From NCBI GenBank assembly GCA_049840935.1, contig JASGJA010000016.1, forward strand, positions 186,001 to 250,000: a stretch of DNA of 64,000 nucleotides, read 5' to 3'. Position numbers and translations under genes: made by a program. Every line of letters starts with the position of its first letter. Within the stretch, counting starts at the first letter, position 1. The notes beneath the pieces are model-generated. The model was not told where the DNA came from. It saw only the letters and a list, made by a program, of their open reading frames with translations, and did no database searches. Below are positions 23,581 to 32,769 of this stretch, piece after piece. Source of the DNA: Mesorhizobium_G sp049840935 (GTDB lineage Bacteria > Pseudomonadota > Alphaproteobacteria > Rhizobiales > Rhizobiaceae).

Positions 23581-23994
23581 GTGATCATTGGCATTGGCAG
23601 TGACCTGATTGACATTCGCCGCGTCGAAAAAACGCTTGAAAGGCATGGCGAACGATTTATCGCTCGTGTTTTCACCGATATCGAAAAAGCGCGTTCTGAA
23701 CGTCGTGCACAGCGGGCAGCGTCCTATGCGAAGAGATTTGCCGCGAAGGAAGCATGCTCAAAAGCGCTGGGAACCGGATTGTCAGATGGCGTCTTCTGGC
23801 GTGATATGGGCGTGGTTAACCTTCCGGGTGGCAAGCCAACAATGAAGCTGACTGGTGGCGCAGCGAAACGGCTGAGCGAAATGCTGCCAGTGGGTCATCG
23901 CGCCCTCGTGCATCTCACAATCACCGATGATTACCCGCTGGCTCAGGCATTCGTGATCATCGAGGCGGTTCCCGTCGAAATAGCGCCACACTGA
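23581..23994 (+). CDS. acpS: Holo-[acyl-carrier-protein] synthase
   Basis: AcpS transfers phosphopantetheine from CoA to acyl carrier protein. The 137-residue product has the family start IIGIGSDLIDIRRVEK, with the metal-binding aspartate, and the second motif YAKRFAAKEACSKALGTG with the catalytic glutamate. The start is GTG at 23581, ten bases after pyrE. lepB follows after 68 bases. Confidence 0.95.
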   Translation: MIIGIGSDLIDIRRVEKTLERHGERFIARVFTDIEKARSERRAQRAASYAKRFAAKEACSKALGTGLSDGVFWRDMGVVNLPGGKPTMKLTGGAAKRLSEMLPVGHRALVHLTITDDYPLAQAFVIIEAVPVEIAPH

Positions 23995-24062
23995 TGCCGT
24001 TCACGGCGTTGCCCTAATCCGGTTCACCAACTATACCGAGCCAATCCAAATTTGAGGAAAGC

Positions 24063-24812
24063 ATGAGCGTGGCTGACAAGGCTGGGAAGAAATCAGGCGG
24101 ACTTGGCGAAACCGTTTCCGTCATCGTCCAGGCGCTCCTGCTTGCGCTGGTCATTCGAACAGTCTTTTTCCAGCCGTTTTCTATTCCCTCCGGCTCCATG
24201 CGTCCTACGCTGCTGGAAGGGGATTATCTATTCGTTACGAAATGGGCTTATGGCTATTCGCGCTATTCACTCCCTTTTTCGCCCAATCTTTTTGAGGGGC
24301 GTATTTGGGGCAGTGAGCCAGTGCGCGGCGATGTCGTGGTTTTCAAATATCCGCCCAACCCTCAGGTAGACTACATCAAGCGCGTGGTTGGCTTGCCGGG
24401 CGACCGCATCCAGATGCGTAACGGCCAATTGTTCATCAACGATGTAGCCGTGCCGCGCGAAAAGGTCGGTCAGATCGACAACCCCGACATCACGGCCGAG
24501 AATCGCCCGATCGACGTTTACAAGGAAACGCTGCCTAACGGCGTTTCTTACAACACGCTCGACATTTATCCCGACAGCGAGACGGACAATACACGCGAGT
24601 TTCTCGTGCCACCCGGCCATTATTTCATGATGGGCGACAATCGCGACAACTCCGCCGATAGCCGCCTGACGGTGGGATTTGTGCCTGCTGAAAATCTCGT
24701 CGGTCGCGCCAACATCATCTTTTTCTCGATTGCAGGCAAGGCGAGCCCGCTGGAGATCTGGCGTTGGCCAACCGAATTGCGCCCCACGCGCTTCTTTAAT
24801 GTAATAAGGTAA
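24063..24812 (+). CDS. lepB: Signal peptidase I
   Basis: LepB removes signal peptides from exported proteins. The 249-residue protein has one N-terminal membrane segment (VIVQALLLALVIRTVFFQPF), the catalytic serine in IPSGSMRPTLLEGD, the general-base lysine in VDYIKRVVGLPGD, and the conserved GDNRDNSADSR. Length is typical for alphaproteobacteria. A GAGGAAAGC ribosome site precedes the ATG. It lies upstream of rnc by four bases. Confidence 0.96.
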   Translation: MSVADKAGKKSGGLGETVSVIVQALLLALVIRTVFFQPFSIPSGSMRPTLLEGDYLFVTKWAYGYSRYSLPFSPNLFEGRIWGSEPVRGDVVVFKYPPNPQVDYIKRVVGLPGDRIQMRNGQLFINDVAVPREKVGQIDNPDITAENRPIDVYKETLPNGVSYNTLDIYPDSETDNTREFLVPPGHYFMMGDNRDNSADSRLTVGFVPAENLVGRANIIFFSIAGKASPLEIWRWPTELRPTRFFNVIR

Positions 24813-24816
24813 TATT

Positions 24817-25548
24817 GTGGGTCAAAAGCGCCCCTTTAAGGCGAATGACGGTGCGGAACTTGCGCTTGCGCTGGAGCCGCGCACCGGTCATCGCTTCGCA
24901 AATCCCGATCAACTGCGCCGCGCACTCACCCATGCCAGCGTGCGCAGTTCGGACGGCATTGATTATGAGCGGTTTGAGTTTCTTGGCGACCGTGTGCTCG
25001 GTCTCATCATCGCGGGCCTGCTGTTCAAAACCTATCCAAGTGCGCCCGAAGGCGAACTATCGGTTCGTCTGAACGCGCTGGTCAACGCGGAAACCCTTGC
25101 CACGATTGCGGAGGAAATCGGTTTGCCGGACTTGATCCGCGTCGGTGCCGAAATGCGCGGGGTGGCGGGCAGGCGGCGGATCAATCTGCGTGCGGACGCC
25201 CTGGAAGCCTTGATCGCGGCGCTTTATCTCGACGGCGGTATGGAAGTCGCCACCGCCTTCGTCCATCGTTATTGGCTGTCGCGTTCGCAAGTTTTCGATC
25301 CCGGACGCCGCGACGCAAAGACCGAATTGCAGGAATGGGCGCATCAGTTCGTTCAGGCCACGCCGACCTATCATGTCGAGAGCCGCGACGGACCGGATCA
25401 CGATCCGATTTTTACCGTCACGGTGCGCATTTCTGGACTTGCGGATGCGAAGGGCAGCGGGCGCTCCAAGCGGGAGGCCGAGCAAGCGGCGGCGGAAGCT
25501 GTTCTGCTGCGCGAAAATGTATGGAAGAGGGAAGGGGAGCCGAAATGA
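24817..25548 (+). CDS. rnc: Ribonuclease III
   Basis: RNase III cleaves double-stranded RNA during rRNA and mRNA processing. The 243-residue protein has the catalytic signature YERFEFLGDRVLGLII, the second acidic site in RADALEALIAALYLDGG, and a C-terminal double-stranded RNA-binding domain (DAKTELQEWAHQ to SKREAEQAAAEAVL). The start codon is GTG. It overlaps era by ATGA. Confidence 0.95.
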   Translation: MGQKRPFKANDGAELALALEPRTGHRFANPDQLRRALTHASVRSSDGIDYERFEFLGDRVLGLIIAGLLFKTYPSAPEGELSVRLNALVNAETLATIAEEIGLPDLIRVGAEMRGVAGRRRINLRADALEALIAALYLDGGMEVATAFVHRYWLSRSQVFDPGRRDAKTELQEWAHQFVQATPTYHVESRDGPDHDPIFTVTVRISGLADAKGSGRSKREAEQAAAEAVLLRENVWKREGEPK

Positions 25549-26447
25549 GCGAACCATCGACACGCTCTGGCTTCGTCGCCATCATCGGCGCTCCCAATGC
25601 TGGCAAGTCCACGCTAATCAACCAGCTTGTCGGTGCGAAGGTTTCAATCGTAACCCACAAGGTGCAGACGACGCGAGCAATTGTGCGCGGCATTGCCACC
25701 CACGGGCAGGCGCAGATCGTTTTTGTCGATACGCCCGGCATTTTCAAGCCGCGCCGCAGGCTGGATCGTGCGATGGTCACAACAGCATGGGGCGGCGCGA
25801 AAGACGCCGACATTGTGCTTGTGCTTATCGATGCCGAGCGCGGCCTGAAAGACGATGCCGAGCGCCTTCTCGAAGGGCTTGCGGACGTCCGACAACCCAA
25901 GATTTTGGTTCTCAACAAGGTTGACCGTGCCAAGCGGGAAAACCTGCTCGCGCTTGCTGCCACGGCCAACGAAAAAATCTCGTTCGAGCGCACCTTTATG
26001 ATTTCGGCGCTGAACGGCTCCGGTTGCAGCGATCTGCTGGATTATCTGGCGGAAGCGGTGCCGGCGGGACCGTGGTATTACCCGGAAGATCAAATTTCAG
26101 ATCTACCGATGCGCCAGCTTGCGGCGGAAATTACCCGTGAAAAGCTCTATCTGCGGCTGCATCAGGAGCTTCCATATTCATCCCACGTCGAAACTGAAAA
26201 GTGGGAAGAAAAGCAGGACGGCTCCGTTCGCATTGAGCAGGTGATTTACATCGAGCGCGACAGCCAAAAGAAGATCGTGCTCGGCGAAAAAGGTGCGACG
26301 ATCAAGGCTATCGGTGCTGCTGCCCGCAAGGAAATCGGCGATATACTCGAACAGAAAGTGCATCTGTTTCTGTTCGTAAAAGTGCGCGAAAATTGGGGCG
26401 ACGATCCCGAACGCTACCGCGAAATGGGCCTCGATTTTCGGGATTAG
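25545..26447 (+). CDS. era: GTPase Era (30S ribosome assembly)
   Basis: Era is an essential GTPase that matures the 16S rRNA 3' end. The 300-residue protein has G1 GAPNAGKSTL, G3 DTPG, G4 NKVD and the C-terminal KH domain (EKGATIKAIGAAARKEI, FLFVKVRENW). I chose the ATG at 25545, which overlaps the rnc stop; the open frame continues upstream inside rnc but that part is a shadow. In related genomes recO usually follows; here the hexuronate locus intervenes, and the era stop touches the convergent uxaA stop with no base between. Confidence 0.96.
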   Translation: MSEPSTRSGFVAIIGAPNAGKSTLINQLVGAKVSIVTHKVQTTRAIVRGIATHGQAQIVFVDTPGIFKPRRRLDRAMVTTAWGGAKDADIVLVLIDAERGLKDDAERLLEGLADVRQPKILVLNKVDRAKRENLLALAATANEKISFERTFMISALNGSGCSDLLDYLAEAVPAGPWYYPEDQISDLPMRQLAAEITREKLYLRLHQELPYSSHVETEKWEEKQDGSVRIEQVIYIERDSQKKIVLGEKGATIKAIGAAARKEIGDILEQKVHLFLFVKVRENWGDDPERYREMGLDFRD

Positions 26448-27959
26448 TTACATCGTTGCGCCCACGAGCCACGGGACAAATTCATTATCGCCGTAGCCAA
26501 GCTCTTCGGATTTCGTGCGCTCCCCGGATGCCACACGAATAATCGCCTCGAAAATCTCTGCGCCTTTCTCTTCCAGCGAAACGCCGTCGAGAATATCGCC
26601 GCAGTTGATATCCATATCCTCGCGCATGTGATCGAAGATAAATGTATTCGTCGCCAGCTTGATTGAGGGTGTAGGCTTGCAGCCGAAGGCCGAACCGCGA
26701 CCTGTTGTGAAGCACAGAATGTTCGCCCCACCCGCCACCTGTCCCGTCGCTGCAACCGGGTCATAACCGGGCGTATCCATGAACACGAGGCCATGCGAAG
26801 TCACTGGTTCAGCATAATTCACCACATCGACGAGATTGGTCGACCCGCCCTTGGCTGCGGCTCCAAGTGATTTTTCCAGAATCGTTGTCAGCCCGCCCGC
26901 TTTGTTGCCGGGGGAGGGATTGTTGTTCATCTGCATGTTGTTGCGCGCCGTATATTCTTCCCACCAGTGAATCCGCTCGACGAGCTTTTCACCGACCTCA
27001 CGCGTTTCGGCCCGCCGCGTCAGCAGATGCTCCGCGCCATAGATTTCAGGCGTTTCCGACAAAATCGCCGTGCCTCCATGTTGCACAAGCATGTCAACCG
27101 CCACGCCGAGTGCGGGATTAGCCGTAATGCCTGAATATCCATCAGAGCCGCCGCATTGCAGGGCCAACAGCAATTCCGAAATCGGCGCGGTCTCACGCTT
27201 TACGTCGTTAACAGTGGGCAGCATGTCGATAATCGCTTGCACACCCTTCTCGACAGTCGCGCGTGTGCCGCCGACTTCCTGGATCGTGAGGGTGCGGAAG
27301 GTCGTGTCTTCATGAACCCCATAAGCATCTTTCCAGCGCGGAATCTGGAATGCCTCACATCCCAGACCGACCATCAGCACTCCACCAACATTGGGGTTGG
27401 TCGCATAACCCCATTGGGTCCGCTTCAGCAGCTGGTAATCCTCGCCATTCGTATCGATAGCGCAGCCAGTGCCGTGAACCAGCGAGATAACCCCATCAAT
27501 GTTGGGGTAGTCTTTCAGAACCCCGCGCCGCTCCACTTCCGCAGCGATATGTCTCGCAGCGGTCGCGGAGCAATTTACAGAGGTCAAGACGGCGATGTAG
27601 TTGCGCGTTCCCCACCGGCCATTTGCGCGCCGGTAACCCTGAAAAGTGCGGCGCTCGCCTTCTGAAACACGAACATTTGGCTCGCGCGCAGCCGCGAACT
27701 GATAATCCCGTTCGAAATCATGCAAGGCAACATTTTGCTCATGCACCCATTCGCCGGGCTGAATTTCAGCCTTCGCAAAGCCAATCACCTGCCCATATTT
27801 GACGACAGCACCGCCAGCCGCGATTGGTACGAGCGCCATCTTGTGGCCGCGCGGCACGCGCGCCACTGCCTTAACACCTAGCACCTCATCGCCAGCGGCA
27901 AAGGCGTCAACCGCCACCACGACATTGTCGTCGGGATGAAGTTTTATGGAGCGGGGCAT
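26448..27959 (-). CDS. uxaA: Altronate dehydratase (UxaA)
   Basis: The 503-residue product has an N-terminal SAF domain (DNVVVAVDAFAAGDEVLG) and the large C-terminal dehydratase domain, the fused full-length form. Motifs include NRYIAVLTSVNCSATAARHI-type text with the conserved Cys, GTGCAIDTNGEDY, LGCEAFQIPRW, LQCGGSDGYSGITANPALG and the C-terminal CFTTGRGSAFGCKPTPSIK. It converts D-altronate to 2-keto-3-deoxygluconate in the galacturonate branch. Galactarate dehydratase is the close alternative, but the uronate neighbours favour UxaA. It is the last gene of the leftward operon. Confidence 0.88.
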   Translation of the reverse strand: MPRSIKLHPDDNVVVAVDAFAAGDEVLGVKAVARVPRGHKMALVPIAAGGAVVKYGQVIGFAKAEIQPGEWVHEQNVALHDFERDYQFAAAREPNVRVSEGERRTFQGYRRANGRWGTRNYIAVLTSVNCSATAARHIAAEVERRGVLKDYPNIDGVISLVHGTGCAIDTNGEDYQLLKRTQWGYATNPNVGGVLMVGLGCEAFQIPRWKDAYGVHEDTTFRTLTIQEVGGTRATVEKGVQAIIDMLPTVNDVKRETAPISELLLALQCGGSDGYSGITANPALGVAVDMLVQHGGTAILSETPEIYGAEHLLTRRAETREVGEKLVERIHWWEEYTARNNMQMNNNPSPGNKAGGLTTILEKSLGAAAKGGSTNLVDVVNYAEPVTSHGLVFMDTPGYDPVAATGQVAGGANILCFTTGRGSAFGCKPTPSIKLATNTFIFDHMREDMDINCGDILDGVSLEEKGAEIFEAIIRVASGERTKSEELGYGDNEFVPWLVGATM

Positions 27960-27976
27960 GGGTATTGTGCCTTTGC

Positions 27977-28327
27977 CTATTTTGCGGATTTGATGAAATC
28001 GGCGCGATGCGGGGCGAAACAGTCGATCAGGCGGCCTTTTTCAAGTGCCTTCACACCATGTTCCAAGCCTGATGGGACGATAAAACTATCCCCCGCGTCA
28101 AGTGTTTCGGTGCGACCGGCGATAGTCACCTCAAAGCGCCCTTCGGCAACATAGCTGGATTGCACGTGCGGATGTGAATGAAGCCAGCCTTCTCCACCTT
28201 TTTCAAAGGCAAATTCAACCATCATCAGTTCGTCGGTGTAAACAACAATGCGGCGCTTGTTGCCGTCCGGTGTTGGCTCCCATACGCCTTCTTTTGCACG
28301 CACGAATATGTCAGCGCTTTGAACCAT
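27977..28327 (-). CDS. kdgF: KdgF-like cupin (unsaturated uronate processing)
   Basis: A single-domain cupin of 116 residues with metal-ligand histidines in GWLHSHPHVQSSYVAEGR, and GDSFIVPSGLEHGVKALE as second motif. KdgF of pectin and alginate degraders is a cupin of this size that speeds ring opening of 4,5-unsaturated monouronates to the linear ketouronate used by KduI. The position directly after kduD (two bases) supports that role. I chose the ATG at 28327, preceded by GAGG; the longer upstream frame overlaps kduD. A plain sugar-binding cupin cannot be excluded. Confidence 0.8.
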   Translation of the reverse strand: MVQSADIFVRAKEGVWEPTPDGNKRRIVVYTDELMMVEFAFEKGGEGWLHSHPHVQSSYVAEGRFEVTIAGRTETLDAGDSFIVPSGLEHGVKALEKGRLIDCFAPHRADFIKSAK

Positions 28328-28329
28328 TC

Positions 28330-29091
28330 TTACCTCGCCAGCCATCCACCATCGACGGGAACCACGGCGCCATGCATATAGTTTGAGGCCGGGGCCAGCA
28401 GGAAAACAGCCGCATCGCCAATATCGTCGGGCACTCCCCAACGGCCAGCGGGAATGCGTGCCAGAATGGCTTCACTGCGGTCCGGGTCCTTGCGCAACAC
28501 CGCAGTATTGTTTGTCTCGATATATCCGGGCGCAATTGCATTCACATTGATGCCGCTTGCCGCCAATTCATTTGCCAGCAGTCGGGTTACACCCACCACA
28601 CCATGCTTGGCCACCGTGTAGGAAGCGACACGTATGCCGCCCTGAAATGACAGCATCGATGCGATATTTACAATTCGTCCCTGCCGACCTGCGGCAAGCG
28701 CGTTCTTCGCATAGGCTTGGCAAAGGAAGAACAACGTCTTGAGATTGACGTCCATCACGTCATCCCAATCCTGCTCGCGAAAATCAACGGCGGGCCCGCG
28801 CCGAATAATTCCCGCATTGTTTACCAGCCCATCGAGAGGTGCTTTTGCCATTACATCGTCGAGCATCTGCACGGATGCCTTCATATCGCTGACGTCGCAT
28901 TTGACAGCCTCGAATGGTACACCGAGTGCTTCAACCTGCCTTGCGGTTTCGTCCATGGCCGAGCGTCCGATGCCGACGACCGCGCCACCCGCTCGCGCAA
29001 TCGCCACCGCTATACCTTGCCCGATACCGGTATTTGCGCCGGTCACGGCGATACGCTTTCCCTCAAGGCTGAATGCTGAAAGATCTGTCAT
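28330..29091 (-). CDS. kduD: 2-keto-3-deoxygluconate 5-dehydrogenase-type SDR (KduD)
   Basis: The 253-residue protein is a classical short-chain dehydrogenase: TGANTGIGQGIA (cofactor), NNAG, the catalytic Ser/Tyr/Lys in NIASMLSFQGG and SYTVAKHG, and the C-terminal PVDGGWLAR. KduD reduces 2,5-diketo-3-deoxygluconate to 2-keto-3-deoxygluconate after KduI. Assignment to KduD rests on similarity plus the ATGA overlap with kduI. The closely related D-mannonate or gluconate SDRs are alternatives. Confidence 0.88.
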   Translation of the reverse strand: MTDLSAFSLEGKRIAVTGANTGIGQGIAVAIARAGGAVVGIGRSAMDETARQVEALGVPFEAVKCDVSDMKASVQMLDDVMAKAPLDGLVNNAGIIRRGPAVDFREQDWDDVMDVNLKTLFFLCQAYAKNALAAGRQGRIVNIASMLSFQGGIRVASYTVAKHGVVGVTRLLANELAASGINVNAIAPGYIETNNTAVLRKDPDRSEAILARIPAGRWGVPDDIGDAAVFLLAPASNYMHGAVVPVDGGWLAR

Positions 29092-29921
29092 CGCATGTCT
29101 CCGATGGCAACCGGATCCACGTCCGTATAGTCAACATTGTCTCCCGCCATCGCCCAGATAAAAGCATAGTTGGACGTGCCGCAGCCTGAGTGGATCGACC
29201 AGGTCGGCGAAAGCACCGCATCCTCATTGCCCATAACGATATGGCGCGTTTCGTCCGGTTCGCCCATGAAGTGAAACACTCGGGCAGAGTCAGCCAGATC
29301 GAAATAGAGATAGGCTTCCATGCGGCGGTCGTGCACATGCGCGGGCATTGTGTTCCACACCGAACCCTTGGCAAGCTGCGTCATGCCAACGACCAGTTGG
29401 CAGGTTTCAATCGTGCTCGTGAACTGGAAGATAGACCTTTCATTAGAGGTTTCCTGACTACCCAGATCAAGCCGCTTTGCCTGATCGATTGTCATCAGTT
29501 TTGTGGGATAGACGTGGTGCGCGGGTGCAGACAGAATATAGAATTTCGCCGGATTATCCGCATCGAGCGAAGCGAATGTCACCTCTTCACCCATGCCGAC
29601 ATAAATCATGTCGCGCGGACCCAATTCGTGCGCATCGCCTGATGCAGACACTTCGCCTTTGCCGCCAATATTGACCGCCACCAATTCCCGGCGTTCGAGA
29701 AAGGATTTCGTGCCGATTGGTTTGATTGCCTCCAGCTTGAGTTCGTCATCAAGGGGTACAGCGCCACCAACAATCATGCGGTCATACTGCGTATGCACAA
29801 GCTTAATGCGTCCCGGCTGAAACAACCCTTCGAGAAGAAAATTAGCGCGCAGTTCATCCGTGCCCATAGCCGCTGCGGCAAGAGGATCGATGGCAAAGCG
29901 TGAGCTATATTCGATGGTCAT
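29088..29921 (-). CDS. kduI: 5-keto-4-deoxyuronate isomerase (KduI)
   Basis: KduI interconverts 5-keto-4-deoxyuronate and 2,5-diketo-3-deoxygluconate in pectin degradation. The 277-residue length matches the family. The cupin metal site is visible in NTMPAHVHDRRMEAYLYFD, and WSIHSGCGTSNYAFIWAM holds the second histidine. I chose the ATG at 29921, with AAGGAA before it, over the frame open to 30002. It overlaps kduD by ATGA and follows the GntR regulator gene by 19 bases. Confidence 0.93.
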   Translation of the reverse strand: MTIEYSSRFAIDPLAAAAMGTDELRANFLLEGLFQPGRIKLVHTQYDRMIVGGAVPLDDELKLEAIKPIGTKSFLERRELVAVNIGGKGEVSASGDAHELGPRDMIYVGMGEEVTFASLDADNPAKFYILSAPAHHVYPTKLMTIDQAKRLDLGSQETSNERSIFQFTSTIETCQLVVGMTQLAKGSVWNTMPAHVHDRRMEAYLYFDLADSARVFHFMGEPDETRHIVMGNEDAVLSPTWSIHSGCGTSNYAFIWAMAGDNVDYTDVDPVAIGDMR

Positions 29922-29940
29922 GGCATTCCTTCTTGATTGG

Positions 29941-30723
29941 TCAGAAGCTGCCGATGTTGCCGCGTGGGGCAACTGTCGGCACATAGTCGGCCTGCTGGCC
30001 ATTCAGCCGCTTGTGATATCGCTCTTGGCTTGCGGTAAGGTGTGCGCGCATGGCCCCTCGGGCGCCGTCTGCATCACCCGCCGAAATGGCCTGAAGAATG
30101 GCGTAGTGTTCGCGCTGTAGCCCCATCTGATAGGCTTCCGAGAGTACGCTATCGGTGCCCCACGGGGAGGCAACATCACAAGGAATTGCACGAGTCCCAA
30201 GCGCGTCCAGAACATCGACGTAATAGGGATTGTTGGTTGCATTGGCGATGGCACGATGAAATGCAAAGTCCGTTTTGCCAGTCGCTTCACCTCGCGCCAG
30301 CAAGCGATCGAACTCGAAAAACGCCTCTTGTATCTGCGCCTCCTGCGCATTGTTGCGCCGCATGGCGGCCAGCCCCGCGCTTTCCACTTCGATGCCAAGC
30401 CGCACTTCAAGCACATTCAGCGCGTGAGAAATCTTGTTGCCGACTTCCAGTCCGATTGAACTGAAAGCCGCCACTGCAGGCCGCCTTACAAACACGCCCG
30501 CGCCGTGCCGCGGTTCTACCAGCCCGTCGGCGGCGAGTGCGGCAATTGCTTCGCGGATGACCGTGCGGCTCACCCCGAAAATTTCGGTCATGCGCGTTTC
30601 TGTAGGCAACCGCTCACCCTCCGCGAACTGTCCGCTGACGATTTGCGTGCGTAAGGTCTGGGCCACGTTTTCCGAGAGTTTCGGCTTTCGTTCGATCCTG
30701 AGATCGGCCTGTTCAACCGCCAT
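29941..30723 (-). CDS. GntR (FadR subfamily) regulator of the uronate locus
   Basis: A 260-residue FadR-type regulator. The N-terminal winged helix reads LSENVAQTLRTQIVSGQFAE, GERLPTETRMTEIFGVSRTV, IREAIAALAADGLVEPRHGAG. The C-terminal FCD domain has the metal-binding pattern with His in FDRLLARGE...FHRAIANAT and later HYAILQAI and HLTASQERYHKRL. UxuR/ExuR/KdgR-type regulators of uronate genes belong to this subfamily, so a uronate inducer is likely. It sits inside the operon it probably controls; the palindromic site at 35279 is a candidate operator. Confidence 0.88.
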   Translation of the reverse strand: MAVEQADLRIERKPKLSENVAQTLRTQIVSGQFAEGERLPTETRMTEIFGVSRTVIREAIAALAADGLVEPRHGAGVFVRRPAVAAFSSIGLEVGNKISHALNVLEVRLGIEVESAGLAAMRRNNAQEAQIQEAFFEFDRLLARGEATGKTDFAFHRAIANATNNPYYVDVLDALGTRAIPCDVASPWGTDSVLSEAYQMGLQREHYAILQAISAGDADGARGAMRAHLTASQERYHKRLNGQQADYVPTVAPRGNIGSF

Positions 30724-30732
30724 GTCGATCTC

Positions 30733-32013
30733 CTATTTGAATACGCTCGGCAGCCATAATGACAGGGCCGGTATATAGGTTACGAGCAGCAACACAACGA
30801 GGCCTGCGCCATAGAATGGCCATATCGAGCGCATGGCTTCCCACACGCTTATTTTCCCCACCGCGCAGGCTACGAACTGCACACCCCCGACCGGCGGGGT
30901 GTTCAGGCCAATGCCGTAGTTCAGGATCATGATCACGCCAAAATGCACCGGGTCGATCCCGAATGCCGTCGCAATCGGCAGGAAGATCGGCGTGGTGATG
31001 ATGATCGTTGGCCCCATATCCATGAATGTGCCGAGGATCAGCATAATAACGTTCAGCAGCAGCAGGATCATGATCGGATTGTCGGAGATGCTCTGCATCC
31101 ACATGACTAGCGTTGCCGGCACGCGCATGAACGCCATCAACCACGAGAACGAGGCTGCGCAGCCAATGATGAGCAATACCATGGCCGTGGTGCGCACGGC
31201 GCCCATGGTCGCGTGAACAAAGTCCTCCCAATTGAGCTGTCGATAAATGAAAATCGTTACAAACAGCGCATAAAGAACCGCAACGCAGGAGCTTTCCGTC
31301 GCGGTAAAAATACCGGAACGCACACCGCCGAAGATGATGGCGATGAGCAGCAGGCCCGGAACCGCCGCGACAAGCAATTGCGCCGCTATCATGAAGCCTT
31401 GAAACGGCTCTGTCGGATAGCCGCGCTTGCGAGCGACGAGATAGGCTGTAACCATCAGCGTACCCGCCAGCAGCAGGCCGGGAATAATGCCGGCCGTGAA
31501 TAGGTCAGCGATGGAAATCTTTCCCCCCGCCGAGATCGAATAGATAATCATGTTGTGCGAGGGCGGCAGAAGCAGCGCGATCAGCGCCGCCATAGATGTT
31601 ACGTTCACCGCATAATCCGCACCATAGCCGCGCGATTTCATTTGCGGGATCATGATGCCGCCGACCGCAGCCGCTTCCGCGACGGCCGAACCGGAGATGC
31701 CGCCGAAAAGCGTTGAGGTCAGAATGTTCACCTGACCCAACCCGCCTCGCAAATGCCCCACCAGCGAAGCCGCGAACGCGACGATCCGTCCTGCGATACC
31801 GCCGCGCACCATCAGGTCGCCGGAATAAATGAAGAAAGGAATGGCGAGCATGGAAAAGATGCTCATGCCGGAATTCATGCGTTGAAAAACGACAAGCGGC
31901 GGCAGGCCCATATAGGCCACCGTCGCGAGGCTAGACGCGCCAAGACAAAACGCAATCGGCGTGCCGATCAGCATCAACGCAGTAAAGACGCCGAACAGGA
32001 TCCAGAGTTCCAT
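30733..32013 (-). CDS. TRAP transporter large permease (DctM family)
   Basis: The 426-residue protein is the large integral membrane subunit of a TRAP transporter, about 12 membrane segments in all. It shows the family N-terminus (FTALMLIGTPIAFCLGASSL), the conserved loop GDLMVRGGIAGRIVAFAASLVG, and GGISGSAVAEAAAVGGIMIP. TRAP transporters import carboxylates with sodium or proton symport. Its gene lies five bases from dctQ and nine bases before the GntR gene. Substrate is probably a uronate or its oligomer, from context. Confidence 0.92.
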   Translation of the reverse strand: MELWILFGVFTALMLIGTPIAFCLGASSLATVAYMGLPPLVVFQRMNSGMSIFSMLAIPFFIYSGDLMVRGGIAGRIVAFAASLVGHLRGGLGQVNILTSTLFGGISGSAVAEAAAVGGIMIPQMKSRGYGADYAVNVTSMAALIALLLPPSHNMIIYSISAGGKISIADLFTAGIIPGLLLAGTLMVTAYLVARKRGYPTEPFQGFMIAAQLLVAAVPGLLLIAIIFGGVRSGIFTATESSCVAVLYALFVTIFIYRQLNWEDFVHATMGAVRTTAMVLLIIGCAASFSWLMAFMRVPATLVMWMQSISDNPIMILLLLNVIMLILGTFMDMGPTIIITTPIFLPIATAFGIDPVHFGVIMILNYGIGLNTPPVGGVQFVACAVGKISVWEAMRSIWPFYGAGLVVLLLVTYIPALSLWLPSVFK

Positions 32014-32018
32014 CGCGT

Positions 32019-32624
32019 TCAGTTCCTTTTCGCGAAGTCAGCGGCGTCCTTGCGAACGTCGTCAATGTTTTCAAGTTCGACGGCGATTTCGGTCGGCGCA
32101 ATTTCATCAAGCTCTTCATCTATCGGCGCGCCGGTCAGGCGCAGCACGATCCTTTCGAGAGCGAACAGCGTTACGAGAATACCGCCTCCGAGCAGTGGCA
32201 CGTAGTCCCAGCCGCCGGATATATCGAGCGCGGGCAGGGTGGTGTCCCAAGTCAACTTGATGAGTTGCAGGCCGTACCACGCCATGCCGATGCCGAACGC
32301 GAAGATCACAATATCCGAGATCATGCGCAGCCACTTTTTGCCGGAAGGCGGCAGCACGTAGAGCAACACGTCGAAGCCCATATGATTGTTCTCGCGCACG
32401 CCAACTGCCGCGCCGAGGAAAATGAACCAGCTCATGAGCATAACGGCACCGGGCTCGGTCCAGCTTGGCGAGTCGTTCAGCACGTAGCGGCAGAATACCT
32501 GCCACGCGACGATCACCGTCATTACGACCAGTCCGATGCCTGCCAGATACAGCGCAAGCGTATTGAGGCGAGACAGAACAGGCACGCCATGAATGCCGTC
32601 GACCGAGTCACTTTTTCCAGCCAT
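32019..32624 (-). CDS. TRAP transporter small permease (DctQ family)
   Basis: The 201-residue protein has four hydrophobic segments (LALYLAGIGLVVMTVIVAWQ, VMLMSWFIFLGAAVGVREN, IVIFAFGIGMAWYGLQLIK, LLGGGILVTLFALERIV), the DctQ layout, and the family motif AVGVRENNHMGFDVLL. The C-terminal tail is charged and acidic. It partners the DctM and DctP subunits on either side. About 145 bases, largely filled by a palindromic repeat, separate it from dctP. Confidence 0.9.
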   Translation of the reverse strand: MAGKSDSVDGIHGVPVLSRLNTLALYLAGIGLVVMTVIVAWQVFCRYVLNDSPSWTEPGAVMLMSWFIFLGAAVGVRENNHMGFDVLLYVLPPSGKKWLRMISDIVIFAFGIGMAWYGLQLIKLTWDTTLPALDISGGWDYVPLLGGGILVTLFALERIVLRLTGAPIDEELDEIAPTEIAVELENIDDVRKDAADFAKRN

Positions 32625-32646
32625 GTTTCACCTGCCTCAAGGATCA

Positions 32647-32738
32647 CCCCTCATCTGCCTTGCAGAAGGGGTAGGGCATCGAAATTCACGCCCTTCGCCC
32701 CGTTTACGGGGAGAGGATGCCGGCAGGCGGATGAGGGG
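32647..32738. repeat. Palindromic intergenic repeat of RIME/REP-like type
   Basis: CCCCTCATCTGCCT (32647-32660) pairs with AGGCGGATGAGGGG (32725-32738) with one G-T pair, and inside it CCCCGT/ACGGGG (32698-32711) forms a second hairpin. Sequences of the form CCCCTCATCCGCCTGCCGGC with CCCCGTAAACGGGG are abundant intergenic palindromes in Rhizobiales. It sits between dctP and dctQ, where it may lower expression of the membrane subunits relative to the binding protein. Confidence 0.7.
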
Positions 32739-32769
32739 CAATGCCGTCCCGCATCCGCCTCCCATGTCG

